Below are positions 58,269 through 64,000 of a stretch of DNA of 64,000 bases, piece by piece. The notes beneath the pieces are model-generated. The model worked only from the letters and a program-made list of their open reading frames with translations, was not told the origin of the DNA and did no database searches. Numbering within the stretch: position 1 is the stretch's first letter; each line of letters starts with the position of its first letter. This DNA is from Actinomycetospora sp. TBRC 11914 (lineage in GTDB: Bacteria; Actinomycetota; Actinomycetes; Mycobacteriales; Pseudonocardiaceae): positions 1 to 64,000 of the forward strand of contig NZ_JABBND010000009.1 of NCBI RefSeq assembly GCF_012933465.1, written 5' to 3'. A program made the position numbers and the translations under genes.

Positions 58269-60674
58269 ATGAGACGCAGTGCGCGCACGGCGACGGCGGT
58301 GGTCATCACCTCGGCCTTCGGCCTCGTGGTCGCGGCGACCTCGACCCCCGGCGGTCCCCCGACCGTGCTCGCGGCGGGCGGACAGGTACTGCTCGCCGAT
58401 CACGACGACGACGGGTCGGGGTCCGGCTCCGGCTCGTCGGCGCACGGGTCGGGTTCGGGTTCGGTGCTCGACCTGGGGGGCGCGCTGTCGGTGTCGCACT
58501 CGTCGCACTCCTCGGGCTCCGGGTCGCACTCGTCCGGCTCGCACAACTCCGGTACGTCGTCGCACTCGTCGTCCTCGTCCTCGTCCTCCTCTTCGTCGGG
58601 ATCGCACGACACCGGCACCGTCCACCTGCCCGCCGTGCAGCTCCCGAAGGTCGAGTCGGGCAGCACGTCCGCGGCGAAGGCCCCGGCGTTGACGCCCGAG
58701 GTGAAGCTCCCGGTGGTGCAGACGCCCGAGGTCAAGCTCCCCGCGGTGCAGACGCCCGAGGTCGAGCTCCCCTCGGTATCGGTCCCTTCCGCGTCGGTGC
58801 CCTCCGTGTCGGTGCCCTCGGTGTCGGTGCCCTCGGTGTCGGTGCCCTCGGTGTCAGCGCCCTCGGTGTCAGTGCCCTCCGTGTCGGTGCCCTCCGTGTC
58901 CGTGCCCTCCGCCCTGGTCGCCGTGCCGAACCTGCCCCTGCCGGCGCTGACGCCGTCCATCTCGCTGGCGAACATCGCCCCGCTCCTCGCGCCCGCCGAC
59001 GTGCTCGCAGGGGTGCTGCAGAGTCCGGCCCTGCCCTCGGCGCTCCCGTTGTTCGGGCCACCCACCGGCGACCAGGGCGTCCTGCGCGTCGCGCACCTCT
59101 CGCCCTCGACCGGCGCCGTCGACATGTACGCCGAGGGACCCGGCCTGCCCCTCACGAAGGTCGCGTCCGACGTCACCTACCGGGGCGTGAGCAGCTACCT
59201 GGCCGCCACCCCCGGCATCTACACCCTCCAGGCCCGCCCGGCCGGCGCCGCCCCGACGTCCCCGCCGGCGCTCACGGCCGCCGTCGCCGTCTCGCCCCGC
59301 TCGGCGCAGACGGCCGCCTTCGTGGACGTCGGGCCGAACGACTCACCCCAGGCCGAGGTGCTCGACGACGGCAGCACGCCCGCGCCGCCCGGCAAGGCCT
59401 ACGTGCGGGTCGTCTCGGCGGCGGCCGGAGTCGGACCGATGGACGTCGTCGCGCGCGGCGGGGGCGCGCTCGCCCAGGGCCTCTTCTACGGGTCGGGCTC
59501 CTCGTACACCGAGGTCGACGCCAGGACCTGGACGATGGACGTCCGGACGTCGAACGGCGAGACCGCCGTCGCGACGGTGCCGGTGCCGAGCACCGCGGTC
59601 GCGACCGTCGTCGTCGGCCGCGACGCCCACGGCGCCCTCGCCGCCACCGCGGTCCCGGACGCCGCCTCGGCCTTCGCCGCCGCCGCACCGGCCGCGGCGT
59701 CCCCGGCGCCCGCCGCACCCGCCCCGGCAGCACCCGCGTCGCCGGCTCCCGCGTCCCCCGCACCCGCGTCCCCCGCCCCCGCGCCGACCTCAGCGGCACC
59801 GACCACGACACCGGCACCGTCCGCCCCCGCGACGACCTCTCCCACGCCGCGGCCGGCTCCGACGTCACCGCCGAAGCGGCTGCCGCGTGGCGGGGTCCCG
59901 GCCGGGTTCGGCGGGCTCGCCGACCTGGAGAGTCGCCTCGTCCCGGTCCAGGTGCGCTCGGCCCCGGCGGCCTCGCCTGCTCCGGCGTCGCCTGCTCCGG
60001 CGGCCCCTGCTCCGGCGGCCCCTGCTCCGGCGGCCCCTGCTCCGGCGGCGGCGCCCGCTCCCGGAGCGAGCACGCTCGACGCGGCGCCCGGCCCCTCGCT
60101 CGTCCCGCTCACCCAGCGCCGCGCCGCGCCGGCCGCCCCGGCGCTGGTCCCGCTCCCGGCCCGCCCGGCCCCGACCGCCCCCGCCCTGGTGCCCCTGACG
60201 GCCAAGCCGGCCCCGGCCGCCGTCGCCACCGGCGCCCGTCCCGCCGGCCTCGTCGTGCCCGCCGCCGGGATCGACGCCCCCGACGTCGGGACCCTGGGCC
60301 TGGACGGGGACGGCGAGCTGCAGGCACCGGCGACCCCGAACGACGTCGGCTGGTACCACGACGGCGCGAGCCCGGGCGACCCCGGCACCGCGGTGCTCGT
60401 CGGGCACGTCGACTCCTGGCGCGGTCCCGGCGTCTTCTGGCGCCTCCGCGACCTGCGCCCCGGCGACGCCATCGACGTGCCCCGCAGCGACGGCACCGTC
60501 GCGCACTTCGCGGTGGACGCCGTCGAGACCGTCCCCAAGGACGCCTTCCCGTCGGAGAAGGTCTACGCGCCGACCGCCGGGCCGTCGTTGCGCCTCATCA
60601 CCTGTGGCGGGCCGTTCGACCGGTCGGTGCGCTCCTACGAGGACAACGTCGTCGTCTACGCCTCGCCCCGCTGA
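58269..60674 (+). CDS. Secreted DUF4397-class F sortase fusion with low-complexity linkers
   Basis: 801 aa. Signal peptide (1-35), a Ser/Gly/His/Asp-rich stretch (about 45-115), TPEVKLP units, nine SVSVP repeats (about 169-213), a DUF4397 domain (about 268-465, RVAHLSPSTGAVDMYAEG), Ala-Pro linkers, and a C-terminal class F/E sortase domain (about 655-801) with His713 in VGHVDSW, Cys779 in LITCGG and Arg788 in RSVRSYEDNV. The sortase triad is intact. DUF4397 and the sortase are usually separate adjacent genes in actinobacteria. ATG 58269 follows GGGAG. Surface location is expected; LPxTG substrates are not obvious nearby. Confidence 0.87.
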   Translation: MRRSARTATAVVITSAFGLVVAATSTPGGPPTVLAAGGQVLLADHDDDGSGSGSGSSAHGSGSGSVLDLGGALSVSHSSHSSGSGSHSSGSHNSGTSSHSSSSSSSSSSSGSHDTGTVHLPAVQLPKVESGSTSAAKAPALTPEVKLPVVQTPEVKLPAVQTPEVELPSVSVPSASVPSVSVPSVSVPSVSVPSVSAPSVSVPSVSVPSVSVPSALVAVPNLPLPALTPSISLANIAPLLAPADVLAGVLQSPALPSALPLFGPPTGDQGVLRVAHLSPSTGAVDMYAEGPGLPLTKVASDVTYRGVSSYLAATPGIYTLQARPAGAAPTSPPALTAAVAVSPRSAQTAAFVDVGPNDSPQAEVLDDGSTPAPPGKAYVRVVSAAAGVGPMDVVARGGGALAQGLFYGSGSSYTEVDARTWTMDVRTSNGETAVATVPVPSTAVATVVVGRDAHGALAATAVPDAASAFAAAAPAAASPAPAAPAPAAPASPAPASPAPASPAPAPTSAAPTTTPAPSAPATTSPTPRPAPTSPPKRLPRGGVPAGFGGLADLESRLVPVQVRSAPAASPAPASPAPAAPAPAAPAPAAPAPAAAPAPGASTLDAAPGPSLVPLTQRRAAPAAPALVPLPARPAPTAPALVPLTAKPAPAAVATGARPAGLVVPAAGIDAPDVGTLGLDGDGELQAPATPNDVGWYHDGASPGDPGTAVLVGHVDSWRGPGVFWRLRDLRPGDAIDVPRSDGTVAHFAVDAVETVPKDAFPSEKVYAPTAGPSLRLITCGGPFDRSVRSYEDNVVVYASPR
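58773..58907 (+). repeat. Nine tandem 15-bp coding repeats (SVSVP)
   Basis: Nine contiguous 15-base units of the type TCGGTGTCGGTGCCC, with scattered substitutions, encode SVSVP in the N-terminal linker of the sortase fusion. A second 15-base repeat family (CCTGCTCCGGCGGCC type) lies at about 59975-60050 in the same gene, coding PAPAA. Confidence 0.9.
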
Positions 60675-60680
60675 TCGACC

Positions 60681-60726
60681 TCCGTGGAGAGAAGTGCCCC
60701 ACATGTGGGGCAGTTCCTCCCACGGA
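60681..60726. terminator. Nested stem-loop after the sortase gene
   Basis: TCCGTGG (60681-60687) pairs with CCACGGA (60720-60726), enclosing the perfect 18-base palindrome TGCCCCACATGTGGGGCA (60695-60712). It starts seven bases after the stop, so it is probably a terminator, although the inner palindrome could also be an operator for the next gene. Confidence 0.6.
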
Positions 60727-60778
60727 TCGCGATCATGGGAGGCGGAACCCGGCCTGGCACGGCGCCGCGGCCCGGGGA

Positions 60779-61336
60779 ATGCTCGCCGGCGTGGACATCC
60801 GCCCGGCCCGACCCGAGGACGCCGATGCCGCCGCCGCGATCGCGGCCGTCGTCGCCGAGGAGGGGACCATCGGCGCGCAGCCGCCGGTGGACGTCGCCGC
60901 CCGCGCCGATGCCCTCCGGTCCCTGCTCGCCGCAGACGGCCGCGGCGGGATGTGGGTGCTGTGCGGCGACGACGACCGCGACCGCGACCACGGGCCCGTC
61001 GTCGGCGTCGCGACCGCCGTCGAGCGCATCACCGGCGTGCTCAGCATCGCGATGATGCTGCTGCCCGGGGCGCGCGGACGCGGGGGCGGGCGTGGCCTGC
61101 TCGACGCCGTCCTCGCCCACGCCCGCGCCACCGGCGTCCACAAGGTCGACCTCGAGGTGTGGCCCGACAACGGCCGGGCGATCGGGCTCTACGCGTCGGC
61201 GGGCTTCACCGTCGAGGGCCTGCGCGAGCGGCACTACCGGCGCCGCGACGGCTCGCTGCGCTCGTCGCTGATCATGGCCCGCCGGACCGACGACGGCGGG
61301 AACCCCGACGATCAGCCGGACGTTGACGCTTCGTGA
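60779..61336 (+). CDS. GNAT family N-acetyltransferase
   Basis: 185 aa. DIRPARPEDADAAAAI at the start, acetyl-CoA loop LLPGARGRGGGRGLLDAVL (RGRGGGRG), then HKVDLEVWPDNGRAIGLYASAGFTVEGLRERHYRR with the Asn and Tyr of motif B; RimI-like. Substrate unknown. ATG 60779 or GTG 60791. Confidence 0.82.
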   Translation: MLAGVDIRPARPEDADAAAAIAAVVAEEGTIGAQPPVDVAARADALRSLLAADGRGGMWVLCGDDDRDRDHGPVVGVATAVERITGVLSIAMMLLPGARGRGGGRGLLDAVLAHARATGVHKVDLEVWPDNGRAIGLYASAGFTVEGLRERHYRRRDGSLRSSLIMARRTDDGGNPDDQPDVDAS

Positions 61337-61353
61337 TCACCAGGCGGATGATC

Positions 61354-61367
61354 CGGACGATCGTCCG
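61354..61367. promoter_or_regulatory. Palindrome upstream of the AIM24 gene
   Basis: CGGACGATCGTCCG is a perfect 14-base palindrome 35 bases before the AIM24 start, a few bases after the GNAT stop. A TTGACG hexamer lies at 61323-61328. It could be an operator; no specific regulator is indicated. Confidence 0.35.
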
Positions 61368-61402
61368 CGGTTCCGAGCACCGTGAGTCACGAGGAGACCT
61401 CG

Positions 61403-62152
61403 ATGCGCAGCAACCTGTTCGCCCCCGAGAACCAGGAGCAGGAGTCCGCGCAGCCGGGCCTGCGCCTGCAGAACTCGAAGATGCTCAAGATCGAGCTCGA
61501 CGGCGAGGCCCTCGCACGCCAGGGGTCGATGGTCGCCTACCAGGGTGACGTCCGGTTCGAGGCCAAGGGCTCCGGCGGGCTCGGCAACTTCGTCAAGCAG
61601 AAGCTGACCGGCGAGGGCGTGCCGCTCATGCGCCTCACCGGGCGGGGCGACGTGTTCCTCGCCGACGCGGCCGCGGACGTCCACCTCATCGACCTCGAGG
61701 GTCCCGACGACGCGCTGACGATCAACGGGAAGAACGTCCTCGCCTTCGAGCCGTCGCTCTCCCACGACATCCAGATGGTCCCGGGCGCCGGCTCCATGGG
61801 CGGCGCGGGCCTGTTCAACTGCGTCTTCCGCGGTCGCGGCCGGCTCGCGATCACCGCGAAGGGCGCCCCGGTGGTGCTCACCGTCGACGCCCCGACCTAC
61901 GCCGACCCGCAGGCGGCGATCGCGTGGTCGGCCGGGCTGCAGACGGGTCTGCACCGCGCGGAGCAGTTCGGCCTCGGCACGCTCATCGGCCGCACCACCG
62001 GCGAGGCCTTCACGATGTCGTTCGCCGGGCGCGGCTTCGTCATCGTGCAGCCCTCCGAGGAACTGCCGCAGAGCGCGATCAGCGGGACCGGCGGCGGCGA
62101 CCAGACCGGCGTCGGCGGCGTCGCGGGCGTGCTCGGCGGCTTCCTGCGCTAG
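61403..62152 (+). CDS. AIM24 family protein
   Basis: 249 aa, beta-rich AIM24/TIGR00266-type protein: NSKMLKIELDGEALARQGSMVAYQGDVRFEAKG, then GRGDVFLADAAADVHLIDLEG and GLFNCVFRGRGRLAI. Ends with a Gly-rich tail. The family resembles the yeast mitochondrial biogenesis protein Aim24; the bacterial function is unknown. ATG 61403 follows GAGGAG; GTG 61382 is a less likely start. Confidence 0.88.
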   Translation: MRSNLFAPENQEQESAQPGLRLQNSKMLKIELDGEALARQGSMVAYQGDVRFEAKGSGGLGNFVKQKLTGEGVPLMRLTGRGDVFLADAAADVHLIDLEGPDDALTINGKNVLAFEPSLSHDIQMVPGAGSMGGAGLFNCVFRGRGRLAITAKGAPVVLTVDAPTYADPQAAIAWSAGLQTGLHRAEQFGLGTLIGRTTGEAFTMSFAGRGFVIVQPSEELPQSAISGTGGGDQTGVGGVAGVLGGFLR

Positions 62153-62169
62153 ACGTCCCGGGCCGGTGC

Positions 62170-62201
62170 CTTGACCTGAATCGGCGTCGAGGTTGCACGG
62201 T
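62170..62201 (+). promoter_or_regulatory. MerR-type stretched promoter of the transketolase genes
   Basis: TTGACC (62171-62176) and a dyad ACCTGAA...TCGAGGT span the spacer, with a candidate -10 CACGGT (62196-62201) 19 bases downstream. A 19-base spacer with an internal ACCT/AGGT dyad is the hallmark of MerR/SoxR-activated promoters. The ATG starts seven bases after the -10, so the mRNA would be leaderless. No merR gene is in the window. Confidence 0.5.
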
Positions 62202-62208
62202 CGTCGGC

Positions 62209-62937
62209 ATGACCATCCTGCGACCTCCCGTGACGAACGGCGAGCTGCACCGGCTGATGTCGCTCATGACCGGCGACGAGAAGCACTCGGCCGCCGCCAC
62301 CTCGACGCTGGACGTGCTGCACGTCCTCTACGACCGCGTGCTGCACGTCGACCCGGCCCACCCCGACGACCCGGCCCGCGACCGCTTCCTGCTCTCCAAG
62401 GGCCACGGCCCGATGGCGTACTACGCCGTCCTCGCCGCCCACGGCTTCCTCGACGAGGCCGAGCTCCCCGGCTGGGCGACGCACGGCTCGCGGCTGGGTC
62501 TCCACCCCGACCGCACACTCATCCCCGGCGTGGAGATCGGCAGCGGCTCCCTCGGGCACGGCCTGCCGCTCGCGATGGGCACCGCGCTCGGCCTGCGCGC
62601 GCGGCGGATCACCCGTCCCGACGGCGGCCCGCGCGTGGTCGTGCTCGTCGGCGACGCCGAGCTCGACGAGGGCTCCAACCACGAGGCCATCGCCTACGCC
62701 GGGCGGCGCGGGCTCGCGAACCTCACCGCGGTCGTCGTCGACAACGTCTCGTCGACCCACGGCTGGCCCGGCCTGTGGACCGAGACCGGGCTCGCCGAGC
62801 GCTTCCTCGTCGAGGGCTGGCGCGCGATCACGGTCGACGGCCGCGACCACGACGCGGTCGAGCTCGCCCTGGACGCGGCCCACGACGACCGGCCGCTGGC
62901 CGTCGTCGCCCGCGTCGAACCGAAGGAGGCCTCGTGA
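62209..62937 (+). CDS. Transketolase, N-terminal (TPP-binding) subunit
   Basis: 242 aa; the thiamine-pyrophosphate domain of a two-chain transketolase. LSKGHGPMAYYAVLAAHGF, GVEIGSGSLGHGLPLAMGTALG, and the GDAELDEGSNHEAIAYA TPP/metal motif (GDG-type ... NN-like). It lacks a Shine-Dalgarno. The stop overlaps the second subunit start (GTGA), so together they rebuild the enzyme. Split transketolases transfer two-carbon ketol groups in sugar or secondary metabolism; the substrate is not determined. Confidence 0.9.
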   Translation: MTILRPPVTNGELHRLMSLMTGDEKHSAAATSTLDVLHVLYDRVLHVDPAHPDDPARDRFLLSKGHGPMAYYAVLAAHGFLDEAELPGWATHGSRLGLHPDRTLIPGVEIGSGSLGHGLPLAMGTALGLRARRITRPDGGPRVVVLVGDAELDEGSNHEAIAYAGRRGLANLTAVVVDNVSSTHGWPGLWTETGLAERFLVEGWRAITVDGRDHDAVELALDAAHDDRPLAVVARVEPKEAS

Positions 62938-63857
62938 CCGCCACGCTCGCCGTCCCGACCACCATGCGCGAGGCGTTCCTGCACGCCGCCGCGGACCTCG
63001 TCCACGCCGACGACCGGGTCGCGCTCGTGCTCGCCGACATCTCCGCCGGCGCCGACCCGGTCCCCGCCCTGGCCGCGCGCCACCCCGACCGCGTGGTCAA
63101 CGTCGGCATCCGCGAGCAGCTCATGGTCGGCGTCGCCGGCGGTCTGGCGCTGGCCGGGGTGCGGCCGATCGTCCACTCCTACGCGCCCTTCGCGGTCGAG
63201 CGGCCCTACGAGCAGCTCAAGGTCGACCTCGGTCACCAGGGCAGCGGCGCGGTGCTCGTCTCGATCGGCGCGTCCTACGACGTCGGGTCGGGCGGGCGCA
63301 CCCACGAGGCCCCCGAGGACGTGGCGCTGATCGACACGCTGCCGGGCTGGACGGTCCACGTCCCGGGCCATCCCGACGAGGCCGACCGGCTCGTCCGCGA
63401 CGCGGTCGCCGCCGACGGCCTCGTCTACCTGCGGCTCTCCGACGCGACCAACGCGGCGCCGCACCACGGCGCCGGGCTGGTGACGGTGCGGCGGGGCACC
63501 GAGGGGGTCGTCGTCGCCGTCGGGCCGGTCCTCGACACCGTGCTCGCGGCGGTGGCCCGCGCCGGCCGCGACCTCACGGTGCTCTACACGACGACGCCGC
63601 GGCCCTTCGACGCGGCCGGGCTGCGGGCCGCGGTCGACGCGCTGGCCCCGAAGCACGCGGCCGCGCCGACCGTCACGGTGGTCGAGCCCTACCTCGCGGG
63701 CACGTCCGCGCGGGTGGTGGCCGAGGCGCTCGCCGACCGTCCGCACCGCCAGGTGATGCTCGGGACCCGCCGCGAGGAGCTCCGGCTCTACGGCACGCGG
63801 GCCGAGCACGACGCCGCGCACGGCCTCGACGTCCGCCAGGTGGCTGACGCCTTGTGA
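62934..63857 (+). CDS. Transketolase, C-terminal subunit
   Basis: 307 aa; pyrimidine-binding and C-terminal domains. ALVLADISAGADPVPALAARHPDRVVNVGIREQLMVGVAGGLALAG contains the conserved Glu that activates TPP (GIREQ), followed by HSYAPFAVERPYEQLKVDLG and APEDVALIDTLPGWTV. GTG 62934 follows AAGGAGG. Its stop codon lies inside the palindrome shared with lysS, convergent. Confidence 0.92.
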   Translation: MTATLAVPTTMREAFLHAAADLVHADDRVALVLADISAGADPVPALAARHPDRVVNVGIREQLMVGVAGGLALAGVRPIVHSYAPFAVERPYEQLKVDLGHQGSGAVLVSIGASYDVGSGGRTHEAPEDVALIDTLPGWTVHVPGHPDEADRLVRDAVAADGLVYLRLSDATNAAPHHGAGLVTVRRGTEGVVVAVGPVLDTVLAAVARAGRDLTVLYTTTPRPFDAAGLRAAVDALAPKHAAAPTVTVVEPYLAGTSARVVAEALADRPHRQVMLGTRREELRLYGTRAEHDAAHGLDVRQVADAL

Positions 63858-63893
63858 GCACTAAGTGTCGCTATACCGACAGTTAGTGCTCAC
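63854..63893. terminator. 40-base palindrome shared by convergent genes
   Basis: GTGAGCACTAA (63854-63864) pairs perfectly with TTAGTGCTCAC (63883-63893), and the inner TGTCG (63866-63870) pairs with CGACA (63877-63881) around a CTATAC loop. It includes the TGA of the transketolase subunit and the TAA of lysS. One arm is repeated at the left edge of the window, so it is probably a dispersed terminator-like or REP-type element. Confidence 0.8.
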
Positions 63894-64000
63894 GAGCCGT
63901 CAGGCACCTCCGCACCGCCTCCGGCCCGGCGGCCAGGAGCAGCGTCGGGAGCCGCGGGCCGGTGTCGGAGCCGACGAGGAGCCGGTAGAGCAGCACGAAG
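63883..64000 (-). CDS. lysS: Lysyl-tRNA synthetase class I, C-terminal end (partial)
   Basis: The last 38 codons, cut by the window edge: FVLLYRLLVGSDTGPRLP then an Ala/Leu-rich tail, ending TAA inside the palindrome. The LYRLLVG-DTGPRL-LL pattern matches the C-terminal helix bundle of class I (archaeal-type) LysRS found in actinobacteria, but the fragment is short. Confidence 0.55.
   Translation of the reverse strand, partial: FVLLYRLLVGSDTGPRLPTLLLAAGPEAVRRCLTAREH

Noticed and set aside
58190-61336. A 1048-codon plus-strand frame across the sortase and GNAT genes
   Set aside because: Most of it is a shifted shadow of the sortase fusion with low-complexity Arg/Gly sequence; only the GNAT end (60779-61336) is a real gene.

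Overview
The window looks like a chromosomal segment of a high-GC actinomycete, most likely from the Pseudonocardiaceae. The evidence is very high GC, frequent GTG starts, 4-base GTGA/ATGA stop-start overlaps, several apparently leaderless genes with a TANNNT box about 7 bases before the start codon, and a gene order that follows the M. tuberculosis fpg-rnc-...-leuC-tRNA(Glu/Gln) region. Family placement is inference; no rRNA or phylogenetic marker was compared.

Layout. 18-10348: base-excision repair, RNA processing and ribosomal genes (mutM, rnc, rpmF, DUF177, sepIVA-like), coaD, a GNAT gene, a fatty-acyl dehydratase-like gene, rsmD and pyruvate carboxylase, mostly on the minus strand with coupled starts, then a small membrane protein. 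10635-16865: NlpC/P60 hydrolase, recG, rpmB, an orphan DUF397 gene, ung and a GNAT gene. 17095-22693: a five-gene plus-strand operon (IclR regulator, HAD phosphatase, glcD, glcE, glcF) that can convert phosphoglycolate to glycolate to glyoxylate. 22707-34689: thiL, a stand-alone AsnC ligand domain, DUF3515, ddl, a divergent MocR/FMN-protein pair, gpsA-plsC with an anti-sigma-like kinase, then cofC (F420), ppk and mutT1. 34788-42484: an accessory insert where M. tuberculosis has hupB. It holds a GlxA-type copper radical oxidase, a ureohydrolase-nitrilase-flavin monooxygenase operon fitting the arginine (or lysine) 2-monooxygenase route, a truncated gene, and a 13E12-type DUF222/HNH gene under a perfect actinobacterial SOS box. 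42516-48021: leuDC with their divergent IclR regulator, an FMN split-barrel protein, a DUF2235 hydrolase, a DMSP-lyase-like cupin, and tRNA-Glu and tRNA-Gln. 48224-58112: ileS, the galT-galK-lacI operon divergent from a sodium:solute symporter, and a family III CoA transferase. 58269-64000: a secreted DUF4397-sortase fusion with coding minisatellites, GNAT, AIM24, a split transketolase pair, and the 3' end of a class I lysyl-tRNA synthetase.

The items most worth a second look are the amino-acid monooxygenase operon, the SOS-controlled 13E12 gene next to a broken gene, the DUF4397-sortase fusion, the mutM with a CTG start and an altered zinc finger, the split galT N terminus, and a palindromic element at both ends of the window. 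I saw no CRISPR array, prophage, transposase or rRNA.
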